From contig CP071494.1 of assembly GCA_017354895.1 (NCBI GenBank), forward strand, positions 1,550,001 to 1,614,000: a stretch of 64,000 bases of DNA, in the 5' to 3' direction. The notes under the pieces are model-generated. The model worked only from the letters and a program-made list of their open reading frames with translations, had not been told where the DNA came from and made no database searches. Shown here piece by piece: positions 46,731 to 58,329 of the stretch (positions are counted from its first letter, which is position 1; each line of letters starts with the position of its first letter). The position numbers and the translations under genes are program-made. This stretch comes from Podospora comata (taxonomy: Eukaryota; Ascomycota; Sordariomycetes; Sordariales; Podosporaceae).

Positions 46731-48054
46731 GGTGTTTGATGTAGGGATATGTGTTACATATTTTGGGGGCTATCATCAATCGTGTATTTTGTTCGAGCAT
46801 CAGCAGGGCGTTTTGCATCACATAGGGCGAGCGAAGAAGTGGTGGATAATGATGTGTATAATTCACAATCACCAACAGTAAACAGTTCCGGGATGGTGCA
46901 AGTAGATGAGGCTTCAGTTCGTTCCCCAACGGCGCGCCCAACGGTCTGGAACCGACCGATCAGCGGGTATTTGCATGGTGCACGGATCGCTTACCGGCAG
47001 TGGAATGTCTCAAGTCCGTGATCCGATTGGGGCCACTCAGCGGGACTTGTGCATTTTCTCCTCAGCAAATTGAAGACTTGCATTTGATGTCGAGGGTTCC
47101 TATTGCGGAAGGGGGGAAAAAAAGAAAACAATAACTCGATGGCGGTGTCCCCGAGGGAAAATCAACAATCACCTGCCAGGTTCACGCCGGTCAATATTGG
47201 ATGCGGGGTTGCGGTAGAGGCTTGGGACGAGGCAAGGCGTCATGGTTGCCACCTGCTTCCATGCATGGCATAATCAGGGAGACCCTGGTGGGTTATTGTC
47301 TCTATGATCGACTGGTGAGTGTTGGGAGTGACATTGCAGCAGCTTATGTGGTGTTTTCATCCTTGTCTGTCTGTCTGTCTGTCTGTTGATAAGAGTTTTC
47401 ATTTTCCACCTTCCACATCCTGCTTTTTCTCCCCGCATACTTCCTCCGTGCAAGGCAGCCTCGAGTTGTTGCTTGTGTGTGTTTTTGTGTGTGTGTGTGT
47501 GCGTGTGTGTGTCTGTTGTTGGTGAGGCGGTCATCCGGGCGTTGCTTCTGCGTGTGAGTGTGTGATCAGGCTTGCTTGCTTCTTTCCTCATTTTATCAAC
47601 AACCACCACGTCTGGGCGGAGGGAGGTCACCGGTTTGCAGGGGTCAGACGGACAGCCTTCTTTCTTATCTGTAAGACTACCTGCCTTCTCTTGTTTCTTG
47701 CGGCCGTTAACATTCTACAGTTTTGCAAAGTACGGATATTGCTCTCTCTTTTTTGTTTCGGCCGGTATTTGGCGGTATTATCATTCCTCGACACAACCGG
47801 CGGAATCCAACAGTTTGGTCAAGGGCTTCAAACGGTCAAAGGCTCTTCTTACCTACCTTACCTACGACAGCGACGCCGCCACTTGGAGCATACCTACGTG
47901 GTATATTAACCTTCAATCGTTGGCATCATCTTTCCCTAAGACCTACCTAGCCCCTGTCTCGCCTCCAACATCAGAGATATCTTTTCCAACGGTCTCGGGA
48001 GTTCGCATCACCGCTTCAACATCTCTCAACCTACACCTCTGAATAATCGTCAAC
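46731..48054. other. Intergenic, 1.3 kb
   Basis: No gene supported. (TGTC)n at about 47364-47386 and (GT)n at about 47473-47514. The segment 47600-48054 is open in several frames and ends in a C/A-rich leader; it looks like the promoter and 5' UTR of the haem-oxygenase-like gene. Confidence 0.55.
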
Positions 48055-49716
48055 ATGGCACCAGACACATCCCCCACCACCAGCACCTCTCCCCTCCCCC
48101 ACCTAGGCAACAGCATCAACGCCGCCACCCGAACCCAGCACACCAAACTCAACAAGTCCATCCTCCTCCGCCTGCCCCTTTCTGTCCCGCCCGTGGCATA
48201 CAACCCAACAGCTTACCTCACCGGCCTCCTCCACATGGCCCCAATCTACATCGCCTTCGAGTCAGCATGGGACAAGATCCTCGCTTCCCACGAAGCCGCC
48301 CTTGACCACCATTCTAGCTCCCTCCTCGTCCTCCCGGAAAACCAAGCCCTTTCCCCTTTCCCGTTTGGCACCACGGCAGACCCGATCGAAGATGAAAAGT
48401 GCGAGAGGGTTCATGCAGTATTGCATCACTTGAATATTTCGGGGATGGCACGGAGCGGGAGTCTAAAGAGGGATATCAGAGCCATGTCGGGGTGGGATGA
48501 GACAGAAGTGGAGGAGATGCTGGACCAAGTCAAAAACACGGGGAGACTGGGAGAATTTGTCCGCCACATCCACGCCAACATAGCCAGACAGCCCGAGGTG
48601 GTGATCGCCTATGCTTGGGTGCTCTACATGGCGCTTTTTAGCGGAGGGAGGTTTTTGGGTTCTTGTCTTGAGGCTGCGGGGGAGGGTTTCTGGATGAGGA
48701 AGTCTGATGCGGTGTTGGGCAAGATGTGCAAGGATCCGATTAGCATACGGGAGCTGCTCGCTTCTGAGGAGGAAGAGGGTGATGGTGGTGGTGGCGGTGG
48801 TGGTGATGATGATGGGTTGGCGAGGATCAAGGACGATGGGTTGCCGCTCAACTTTTTTAGGTTTGCCACTCCGCTTGATGGGGAGGAGATCAAGACTAAG
48901 TTTAAGAGCCGACTTGTCGAGCTGGAGGGGTTGCTGACTGCGGGGGAGAGGGAGCATGTGGTTAGGGAGGGGGTTTGTATTTTTGACGTGATGAATGGGA
49001 TTGTGGGGCAGCTGGATGGGCTGTTTGATAGGCACCCTGGGGATGATGATAAAGTGGAAGAAGAGAATGGGGCGGTGGAGACTTGGGCTAGTATGCTTGT
49101 GCCTAGGGCTGCGATGGTGGCGGGGGGGAGGTTGAGGGATAGTGTTGCTGTAGCGAAGGAGAGGGGGATGAGGGCGCTGAGGAAGGCGACATTTTCGGGC
49201 GGGGAGAGGAGCACGCTGGTTGAAGAGGGAAGGTCGCGTTCGCACACACACAGGAGGAAGAGTGAGGGGAACTTGGAGGGGTTAAATACGAGTTCTTCGC
49301 CTGCTACGGCTGAGACGAGTACCAGTGGGCTGCATGCTCATGGGACTATTACGTCCGTGACGGAATTGGTGGAGAAGACGAGTGTGGGCAAGGGGAAGGC
49401 GACGGCAGTGGAAGGGGGTGAGGCGGTCAAGGTGGTGAGATTTGGGGAGGAGATTGCGCTTATTCAGCAGCAGAGAAACGGGGCGAAGAGTGTGACGGCG
49501 AAGGCGGAGGCGGTACAACAGGATATGTGGACGTCACCTAAGGGACAGTGTCCGCTTGCTAGGATTAGACGACAGGACCGCGGGTCAGTCACAAAGGTTA
49601 GGGATGCGAGAGTAGAGCGGATCAAGAATCCGTTTACGTTCTGGAGCTTGGTCTTGCTGGTTGCCCTGGTCGGCTTTGGCTGGGGTTATGCGTACGGATA
49701 TATCACTGGGCGGTAG
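48055..49716 (+). CDS. Haem-oxygenase-like protein, tail-anchored
   Basis: Single-exon, 553 aa. A candidate proximal haem ligand is His29 in RTQHTKLNKSI. The distal helix is AYAWVLYMALFSGGRFLGS (near residues 185-200), matching the S-G-G of haem oxygenases. A C-terminal transmembrane segment (FWSLVLLVALVGFGWGYAY) gives a tail anchor, as in yeast Hmx1 and animal HO-1, so the ER surface is the likely site. It is roughly twice the usual length: residues about 330-520 are low-complexity Ser/Lys/Glu sequence. Catalysis (haem to biliverdin, CO and iron) is inferred; fungal homologues may be divergent. The first 300 nt are C-rich, the rest strongly G-rich. Confidence 0.78.
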   Translation: MAPDTSPTTSTSPLPHLGNSINAATRTQHTKLNKSILLRLPLSVPPVAYNPTAYLTGLLHMAPIYIAFESAWDKILASHEAALDHHSSSLLVLPENQALSPFPFGTTADPIEDEKCERVHAVLHHLNISGMARSGSLKRDIRAMSGWDETEVEEMLDQVKNTGRLGEFVRHIHANIARQPEVVIAYAWVLYMALFSGGRFLGSCLEAAGEGFWMRKSDAVLGKMCKDPISIRELLASEEEEGDGGGGGGGDDDGLARIKDDGLPLNFFRFATPLDGEEIKTKFKSRLVELEGLLTAGEREHVVREGVCIFDVMNGIVGQLDGLFDRHPGDDDKVEEENGAVETWASMLVPRAAMVAGGRLRDSVAVAKERGMRALRKATFSGGERSTLVEEGRSRSHTHRRKSEGNLEGLNTSSSPATAETSTSGLHAHGTITSVTELVEKTSVGKGKATAVEGGEAVKVVRFGEEIALIQQQRNGAKSVTAKAEAVQQDMWTSPKGQCPLARIRRQDRGSVTKVRDARVERIKNPFTFWSLVLLVALVGFGWGYAYGYITGR

Positions 49717-52029
49717 GCTTCGTCTTTATCAGTTTGGGGGTTCTTTGTGGTGGGGGGTTAATGGTGTTCATGCTGCAATGATATTACGGGTATGGGTTTG
49801 TTCGGGAGGGTGTTCTGGGAGGGAGGGGGTAACCTGGTGTTTTCTTTTCGTTTCGTTTCGATACCTAGGACCTGTAGCGTTTACGACTTTCTTCTTCCTT
49901 TCCAGAGGTTGTTAGATGGGGACATGAGGTCAGATCCTCTGATAGAGTGGAGCAGTGCATGAATACACCTATCAAACCTCAACGAAGTCGGCACTGCTGG
50001 TATTAATGTCACTTTGAGACTCGGAGCAAGAATTCTTTTGCTCGCGTAGGGTTGTTGCTCTTTAGTCGAACGGCCTGGCACCCTCGCCACAAAACAACTG
50101 GTACACAGACGTAAGTTAAGCTACATCATGTGCGGTTGCTCCGGGGCCGCTTGGTCCCACCTTGTGTCAGGCCCACGCTTTGGCTGCTCTGGATTAGGGC
50201 TTTGTTGATTATATTTCACACGCTTGATAGCACTTCAGTTCATTGGAAACGAAGTCTGCGCAATCAGAGTCGGATAGGCGTGGTCTCGATATGCCTCAAC
50301 GGCCTGTTGGACTTTAGAAGCGTCTACTGACGACGGGAGAGTGCTGCTCCTCTGGGCTCTGGTGAAAATCCGATTGATCGACACCGATAGCTGGGAATGA
50401 GAGGTTGGCGGAGTTGTGCGAAATTAATAAGGGCTCGATCTTGTGTAAATTATGGTGTGAAGCGTTAGCCGGCTGATCCGTGTCATGGAGAGATCTCCAG
50501 GAAGGAGGTCAAGATGCTCCGTAACGCTCGCTCAGCGTCATCGAGTGGTAAAGTAAGAGGGAAAAAAAAACGATATAAAAGACGGAATAGGGTTCCTGCA
50601 GCAGCGTTGAACGTCTGGGGGAATTGCCACAAGTCTGGGGTTTTTCTGCGACTTCTGAGCTCGCTCTTTGGTGCCACTGGCTTGTCTCGAACCATGAGTT
50701 GGATCATTAGAAATAGATGAACAAACCAAAGCTTCTTGACTGACTAGACAAAATCAAGAACCGGATCGGGTTTCCCTATATATCGCCATCGAACTCATAG
50801 GCATCAAATCGGGACCTGTCTGCCACATACGACCATACCCAGCTGGAATTACGGCATCCCGTCCGCTCTTTGCGGTTCTCTTGTTCTAAAGATTCCTCCT
50901 CGATTGGGGGGACTTTGTGAAGTATGGTTCACGGCTGGAGGAAAGAGAGCGCCCGTTCCTAGGCTGTTGGGTTTGTGGAGGTGTTGAGGTGGCCGAGGTG
51001 CTTCCTTCTGGTTGCTGGATCTCATGCCACTTTCCACAATGTTGGGTCATCTTCGTGCGTTGGTTTCCCCGGTCCATCTATGGTCAGTGGATGAGGAGCC
51101 AGCCTCCGGACAGCATACATATGGGGGGCGGAAGGCCAACGGACTGAAAGCTCGAGGCTTGGTGGACGTTAAAGGTGAGAATGTTGTCTTTAATCTTATG
51201 GTATTGTCTGTCTCAAGATTCTCTACGAGCAGCCCGAAAACGAAGAGTAGTAGTGTCTTGGGGCAAGAAAATCTACCCATAACTATACTACCAAAGAGAG
51301 ATATAAAACACAAAACCTCTTCCCAAAAATAAAAACCGAATTTATTTCTCAATCTCGTCATTAATTCCCAACTCGTCAGTAACGAGTCAATAGTGCAGAA
51401 GCTATCGCATGGGGTGTCACCCCAAAGCCAGTTCATCCTCCCACATCCATCGCAATGTTGCGCCCCGAATAACAAATCTCCCATATCTAGACACCATTCC
51501 CAACCAATAACGCCTTCCATAAATGCACCTTTATATCGCTGTCTGCTCGCATGTCTATCTTTCTATTCCCGACCTGTGTATCAAGAGAAAACGAAAGACT
51601 CTTCCAGAGTCTAATCAGAAAGAAACGCCCAGTCCAACGCCAAACGAAAAGGGGTATCTCTGAATCGTGAAATGTCATCCCATAACGCCATATATGTGAT
51701 GCTATTGCTGTACTCGGGTATCGTTCATGTTGAGTCGTTGTTGTGCTGTGTTTTTTTAAAAAAAAATTTATATAAAAAAAACCCAAGAAGAGAATGCCGG
51801 GGAGATAGTGTTGATCTCAATGGTTGTAGTAGTCCGCTCAATGACGTTTTTTGTTGAACGGATGGGTGATGTCTTGTAGTGAAGAAAAGAGATCCATCTG
51901 TGTATGTGATGCCGGCTGTACGTTTCAACTGACAAATGTAGACGCTTGTATGCCTGATGTAATGTATGGGTTTTGAACAGCGTGGTGCTCTATTGTACAC
52001 ACCGGCGATGTCGTGTTTAAACATGGTAT
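49717..52029. other. Intergenic, 2.3 kb, with 5S rRNA fragment
   Basis: No protein gene supported. Contains a 5S rRNA 5' fragment (50825-50870). The part 51,300-52,029 is probably the 3' UTR/flank of the minus-strand gene that stops at 52030. Confidence 0.55.
50825..50870 (+). pseudogene. 5S rRNA 5' fragment (truncated)
   Basis: ACATACGACCATACCCA followed by TGGAA, ACGG and ATCCCGTCCGCTCT matches, in order, the first about 46 nt of Neurospora-type 5S rRNA (from memory of that sequence), with a few changes. The second half, including the internal Pol III control region and the TGTATGT end, is not present downstream, so it is a dead fragment. Fungal 5S genes are dispersed in this group, and partial copies are known. 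Confidence 0.7.
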
Positions 52030-53979
52030 TTAGAGGTCATGAAGGGCCATGTCGAGCTCATCAGCCAGAAACACCCTACTTGACCGCAGCTTGCTCGCTC
52101 GCACATCAGCTTCCCCAACACTCTTGACGCGGGGCCGCTTGGCGATCTTGAAGGTCATAGGCCTAGCAGACCTCTCCGAGCTTGACGAAGCCAGTAGGTC
52201 GGGAGCACTCTGGTAGGGAGCAGGGGAACTCCTCTTGTTGGCCCACTTGATCCGCGTGGTCTTCTTCGAAGTGGCAGACCAGGTCGAGTCGAGCGAGGTG
52301 TTGGAGCAAGACGAGGACGAGCGAGCAATCTCGAGGTTGCTGCTGGAAGTGCTTCCCGAGGGCGAAGGCACGCCGCTGCTCTCGGGACTGACCGACCTCT
52401 CCTGCGCTACCTCGAAGGCCTTCTCTAGGGCTTCGGGGGAGAGCTTCCGGTTGATTACCCTGATACGCGGCACCCGGTTTGGTGTCGTTGAGCGACTGGC
52501 AGAGTCGACAGGGGTGGTCGGGCGAAAATTGGTCACCTTAATTTTGGTGATCTTGGTGGGTGAGGCCGAACGTTTGACAGAGCCAGTTGGAGGGTTGCCA
52601 CGTGAGTTGACAACCTTGATCTTGGTGATTCGGGAAGGCGTCGCAGAAGCGACAGCCGGAGGAGATGGTGAACGCGAGCGAGGGTTCACGAGAACAATGA
52701 CCTTTGGCGGCGAAGGTTCAGTGGGAGTCCCTGACCGGGAGCTCTCCGGGGTCGACCAACCCTCGGGAATCTTGATCTTGATGACCCGGATGCTTGTCAA
52801 ACTCGCCACACTCGGCGACCGCTCCGGAGTTGGCATCTTAAACTCAAGGTCCGCTAGGGCGTCGCTAGAAGAGCCATCGGGATTCTGGCGAGCATGCTCC
52901 GCCAACATCTCCTTGTACTGGCGAGCGAGGTTGGTGGGCGGCGCGGTGTATTGAATGCGGATCTTGTTGGGCTGGAAATCCTCGTCCGAGACGGTGTCAA
53001 TTCTGCGCTTACGCTTAACACGGAGGCTCGCCGTGGTGGAGGTCGAGGCATCCGTCTCGTCACCGCTACCGTAGGGGTCCTGGGAGTCGGAAACAACAGT
53101 GCAGCTCTCAGCACCGCCAGCCTTGCCGGCACTGCGGCCGTCTTCGATCTCTTCCCCGGGAAGCTTGAACGGACGACCACCGGGCAAAATAACACGCCGA
53201 CCATGACGGCGGGCTTGTGTCTCTGTGAGCTCAGTGGGGACTTCCAGCTCCGAAGTCGGTTTCTCGGTGATCTCTACATTGTCACCGACTGGATCAGACT
53301 CTGGGTTGCTGGCAAGTCTAGTCTCGAGATCAAGATCGACGCGAGCAAGCTGGCCCAGGAACTCAGGAAGCTTCTCCAAAAGGCCGGATTGGCAAAGCAT
53401 GGCGGCGTCGACTTGCTTGCTGGCTTCAGCATCACCACCAGACGATCGGCAAGAGCGCATCTCAAGAGCTTCGTTGATCAGCTCGTCGGAAGCTAGTAGG
53501 GGCTCGGTGAATTCCGGGAACGGCTCAGAGGGGATGGCCTGCCTCTCCCAACGGCGAAACTCGCGAGGATCTCCCGACTCTGGCTCGGGCGTGGCGGTCT
53601 GGGCTGGTGTTTGTTGTTCCAGCCGGGCGTGTGCTAAGGTTGCGAGTTAGTCAATAGGTTTCGGCCACAAGCTGGGGGGAGAGGGTGGTAACGAACCTTG
53701 GGTGTTCATGTTGAACAGGTTGGGGTACTGCTTGAGAAGAGCAGTTGGTCTCTTGAAGGCGTAGTTGTAGCCTTTGTAGTATCTATCCGCCCAGTTCTTT
53801 GCCTTGGAAGTCAACAACTTGATCTCGGAATGATCGGTTGTGTTGAAGTATTTGAGGGCGACATTGACGCCCTCGCGCAGGTGAACCTGCTCGCCTCGAC
53901 GCGAACGGGGAAGTTGTCCAGCAGCGCCGGCAGGCCCACGAGGTAACTCGCCTGCACGCGAAGATACTGCGGTCGCCAT
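52030..53979 (-). CDS. Unknown fungal protein with five 26-residue repeats
   Basis: Two exons, 53979-53697 and 53633-52030, with a 63-nt intron (GTTCGT...TTAG); 628 aa. The N-terminal about 95 residues look folded (VALKYFNTTDHSEIKLLTSK, AKNWADRYYKGYNYAFKRP). The rest is disordered and Ser/Thr/Pro-rich, with a basic segment (RVKRKRRIDTV). At residues 377-506 five tandem units of exactly 26 residues each start with a short basic-hydrophobic strand: RVIKIKIPE, PPKVIVLVN, RITKIKVVN, KITKIKVTN, RVPRIRVIN. Each is followed by a Ser/Thr-Pro-rich tail. A looser relative, KTTRIKWAN, lies near 552. Probably nuclear, from the basic patches. No known domain recognised. Confidence 0.72.
52399..52788 (-). 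repeat. Coding 78-bp tandem repeat (five 26-aa units)
   Basis: Inside the gene above. Five units at 26-residue spacing with a conserved strand-like motif and Asn at position 9 in four of them. They are diverged at DNA level, so visible mainly in protein. Confidence 0.75.
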
Positions 53980-56902
53980 TTCAAGCAAGCCGCGAGGAAA
54001 CGAAAAGAAATCGTGAGCGAAGGAAGAGATGGTGGGGGGGTGGTCGTGAGTGAACCAAGGAAGACTGATGAATCCGAAAAGTTGCTCGATATGGTCTTGC
54101 TTGGTTCCAAAAACGAAAGATGGTTGGGAAGAAAAGAAACTCGACAGAGCAGAGAAAGGGCTTCTGATTCATACCTGGTCGGGACTTGTATGTTTTGAAG
54201 CCTGCTGTTGTTCTGACCCTTGAGTGGTGTTCCAAAGCAGATGGGGCTGATTGCGATGAAAACAGCCAATTGGTACCCGATGCCAGCTGTCAGGGTGGGA
54301 GTGAGATGGGATTGAAGCTTCTCTCATGAATGGCTGTGTGGAAGCAAGTGGGAAGTATTGTGGAGGAGTGGGAGCAAGTCGTCCAAGTGGGAACTGTGGG
54401 AGCAAAATGTCGTGCAGGTGATGGCTGTCGTGGCTGTCTGGGATGGATCTCATCGACCCAGCTATCAGCACAAGGCGGGCGAGATCAGCCAATGGCCTTG
54501 GACGTCCGAGGGAACAATTGGACAATGACCAGTCTGAATAAAGCAACAAACAAAGAGTGGCCTTCAGTTGACAGAACTAGCACGAGAAGGGCCCGTTGAG
54601 TACAGCGGTTCGGCCCAGAGTTTCCACTGTTTGAAAGAAAAGAGGCTTGGAGAAAAAAGGACACCGGCTGAACCCTAAAACGCCAACCACTTTGACACTG
54701 CTTCTGATATCGGAAAAGGAATTGAATGGGCAGATGATCTCTTCCATTGCATGAAGTGAGTGAGCATGTAAGTGTGTAGTTCCCGTCGTGATGCCCCACA
54801 CGTCAAATGACAGTGACAATGACACGCCCTGCCCTGCCCTGCCTTGGCCTGCCATGGGACAGGCCCCGCATATGCCATGGAATTCACATGGGGGATCTGG
54901 TGTGTGAGTTTGCTCAGAATGGCAATGTCTTTCTGTTCGATGTCGAATCGAGGCCCAACCGATGCCCCGTGTTGGTAGGAACTGACACGGAATACCAGGC
55001 CGTTGGGTAGCTCGAAAACCCGGAAACTGCAGGTTGCGGGCTGCCTGACCCGGACCAGATCAGCCCAAGATCTTTTTGCTTTGTCTCTCGGTATATACAG
55101 AGACAAGCAGTACGTTATGAGATGGCCAACCACGTAGCAGGCCTCGCTGCTGACCATGAATGGCCGTCGAATTCGACCTGACCCAGCGAGACGCAGAGGA
55201 CCTGCCAAGACCACCATGCCGCTGCCCCGCTACGATGCGAGCAGCCTCATCTCTGCCCCGCCATTCGCACATGTCTCTGCTTACTTTTTTTTTAATATGC
55301 ATCTGTTGTCCACAGGCTGCAGACCATTGTTCTTACGTGGACGCGCAGATGGCTTCTTGTTCTTCTTCTTGTTTAGTCCGCCCGTTGCAGCAGTCACTGG
55401 CCTACTCACTACTCACTTACAGCAAGATCAGCAACGGCTCAGCCTCCGAAGCGCCCAAGACAGCGGAACAGCGGACAACGGGTGGAGCGGGCACCAAAAC
55501 CGCCCAGAACCAGCCCCACTGTCAGATGTTCCCGCCCCTGTTGAAACAAACAGCGTGTTGTTTCAGCTTGTGGGAACCGCTGACAGATTTCGTCATTGCG
55601 CTTCTCTCGACTATAATCATCACCAGTGACTCAGTTGATGACTTTGTCTCCTGGATTGTCTGCAGAAGTTTAGTCTGATGATGACTGGAGATACCCACAG
55701 GTCCAGTAGGCACTCATCGATGAGATGAACGGCGCTCAGAGTTACTTAGCGTGATGCTTGCCTTAAAACGCCGAGATCCGCTCACGCAAAGGCCCGGGGC
55801 ATCTCGACGACCACCTAATCACACCATCATGGCCGTCTTTTGGTGAGGTTCGGGAGATCCTTCCTTCTTACCGCCCAGCCAAGAAGCCATCAATAATTCC
55901 CCGACTCTTGCATGGAAACAGTCGACCAGACCTTCAGCCATCGACAAAGCCATATCACACGTTCGAAGACGTCTGGTCCCATACAGGATATATCCTGTAT
56001 ATCCCGTATCAAGCTGGCCTGGCTCTCGTGATTGGTCCGCCCATTGATCTCCAGATCCACTTGGATGTTTCGAGCCGCTCAACAAGGGACCCTCGTGCTT
56101 CGGGACGGTCTTCACACATGGCTTCCTTTGAAGGTCGATTCCGAACATCGCCCATTGTTTTCTGTCTCCAGAACTCTCTTGTCTTGATGCCTTAGTGATA
56201 TCCGTTCTTTGCCTACCACTCGTCTCTTTGTTAACGGCTATCGCCACTGGAAACTGGCAGCAGCGGGTAAGCACCTCTAGCTGCATCCCCACATCTGCCA
56301 CAACCACTTCAGCTGAGTGGGTGGTGGTCTATTGTCGCACACACCTCTTTGATTCTCCTTGGCTGGCCCCAACCCCTCGTTTCGACCCTTCACCCCGACC
56401 GACAAGGACTCAACGTTCCATCGGGGTCGTCAACCGTTACCCCTGACCAGCGACCCTGCTCCCGAATCTGATCTTGGTGATCTTTCTTGGACGGGGAAAG
56501 CAAAACTGCCATCCCATCTTACCGCCTCTTGAATCCCCAAGATTTTACCAGGCGGGGTGGTGATCTTCCTTGAAACGACAGACCCGGTCCCCTTGACCTC
56601 TGCCCCTTTCGCCGCAGCCTCGCAGGAAGATCCGGCCAGCTGTCGAAGCTTTCTTTATTTACATACCCTTCTCCTGCTTCTTTCTTCGTTTCTGCTTTCC
56701 TTTCTCGCTACCACCCGCAGCAGCAAGCAATCCCCAACGCTGCCCGCCGAAGGAGACAGCTTCGCCTCTTACGAGTCCACTTGCTGAGCCGCACAGTATC
56801 GGTCTACAGCTCGACCAGCACTGAGCCTCACGGTGCCAGTCCCAGCTCAACCTCCAACCTCACCTTACCATACATACCAACTCCCCCATCTCAACCATCA
56901 CA
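53980..56902. other. Intergenic, 2.9 kb
   Basis: Divergent promoters of the 628-aa protein gene and eIF4E; no gene supported. Features: (CCCTG)n at 54834-54850 and a perfect 20-bp palindrome at 55981-56000. C/T-rich sequence (56,200-56,900) is probably the leader of eIF4E. A short internal intron in either leader cannot be excluded. Confidence 0.55.
55981..56000. repeat. Perfect 20-bp palindrome
   Basis: ATACAGGATATATCCTGTAT reads the same on both strands. Could be a dimeric regulator site or chance. Confidence 0.8.
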
Positions 56903-57794
56903 ATGTCCCAACCCCCCAACCCCCGCCCAGGCCTAGGCCTCTTCACCCGAGGCCTCTCCTCCCTCTCCCAATCAACCACAGACCCCAACTCGCCCTCCGT
57001 CACCACCCCCGCCGAGCAACGCGACGACGCCAAACGAAACTTTCTCAAAGCCATGCGTCCCCTCCCCACCCAGCACTACTGGAACGTCTGGTTCGACCGC
57101 CCCCCCACCTCCACCAACCCAGGGGAGGAGTACCACTCCAACCTGGAACAACTCGGCACAACCATCGAGTCGGTGCAGGACTTTTGGCGCTACGCAAACA
57201 ACACCCCCGTCGACCAGATCCGGATGAAAGAGTCCATTTACCTGTTCAAGGTGGGGTTCAAGCCGATCTGGGAAGACAGGAGAAACATCCTGGGAGGGTC
57301 GTGGACGTTCAGAGTGCCAAAGGGGAACGGGCCGGATGTTTGGACGAGGGTGCAGTTGTTGGCTGTAGGGGAGAAGTTGCAGAGTGTGCTTGAGGAGGGT
57401 AAGCCCCCCTTTCCTTCCCAACAGTTCCATACAAAATGTGCTGACGTGGATGAAACAAAATATAGGTGACCAAATCTGCGGTGTCGGCCTCTCAGTCAGA
57501 TTCAACTCCCATCTCATCTCCATCTGGCACAGAGACTCCTCCAAGAAAAAGTCCATCGACGCCATGCTGGAGTGCGTGCTCGAGGAGCTCCCTCCTGAGC
57601 TCACCCCCAAGCCGGACAACTACTTTTACAAGAAGCACTCTGATCATGCCGGGTTCAAAGTGCCGCCCGAGTTGCAGGCTGTGATTGATTCCCAGAAGGC
57701 GAGGGAGAAGGCCGCTACTGAGAAGGCTGCTCAGGGGGTCCAGGCTGTGGCTGGGGAGGCGCCCGAGATTAGGGAGGTGCCGCCTTCTTCTTGA
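56903..57794 (+). CDS. Cap-binding protein eIF4E, class II (4EHP-like)
   Basis: Two exons, 56903-57398 and 57466-57794, with a 67-nt intron; 274 aa. eIF4E core: HYWNVWFDRPP, SVQDFWRYANN, KPIWEDRRNILGGSWTF (cap-stacking Trp and the Glu that pairs with m7G) and SHLISIWHRDSSKK. In the position of the second cap-stacking Trp (Trp56 of mammalian eIF4E) there is Tyr77 (GEEYHSNLEQL), the mark of class-II proteins such as 4EHP and nCBP. These bind cap more weakly and often repress translation. The N-terminal 45 residues and the C-terminal Ala/Lys/Glu extension (after PPELQ) are disordered. Confidence 0.9.
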
Positions 57795-58329
57795 GGAATG
57801 GAATGGGTGACAAAGATGTTTAGTTTGGTCTAGTTTCGTGCATCTAGTGCGGCGTTTGGCATGATTTTGATTACGTGAAGAAATAAAAAAATCCCGTGAA
57901 GGGTCGGTATTTTCCTCGTTTGAGAGGTGAATATGTACAGATAAAGCATTTGAAGTTATCTTCCGGTTCATCTCACCAATATGGCTCTCCCCGGTACCAG
58001 CTTGTAGCTATGTGTAAGCTAGGCGTGTGACCCTCCCCAATCCCAATCCTCGGCACGGCTTTCATCAGCAGCATTCTTCGAGCTGTTGAGGTTTCTCGTC
58101 TTGCTCAGGGCCAACAGATGTCCCCAAGGTGCTGCTCCCTCCCCTCCTCGTATCTTCTTGGCTCGACCTTCCTTGCTTGCTCCCTGAAGAGCAGTTGCGT
58201 CTTCGTGGTCGGTCTCGCTTTTCATCAACATGCCCTCCAAAGCCTCTCTAATCCCAAGCCTCTCTCTCGGCCATCTCTGTCTTGAGCCTTTTTTCGCCTT
58301 ATCTCCCGTAACCAACCCTCCCCCAATCA
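57795..58329. other. Convergent 3' flanks
   Basis: No gene I can defend. A minus-strand frame (58339-58019) continues open past the EF-hand stop and could be a C-terminal extension in another frame; not annotated. Confidence 0.45.
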
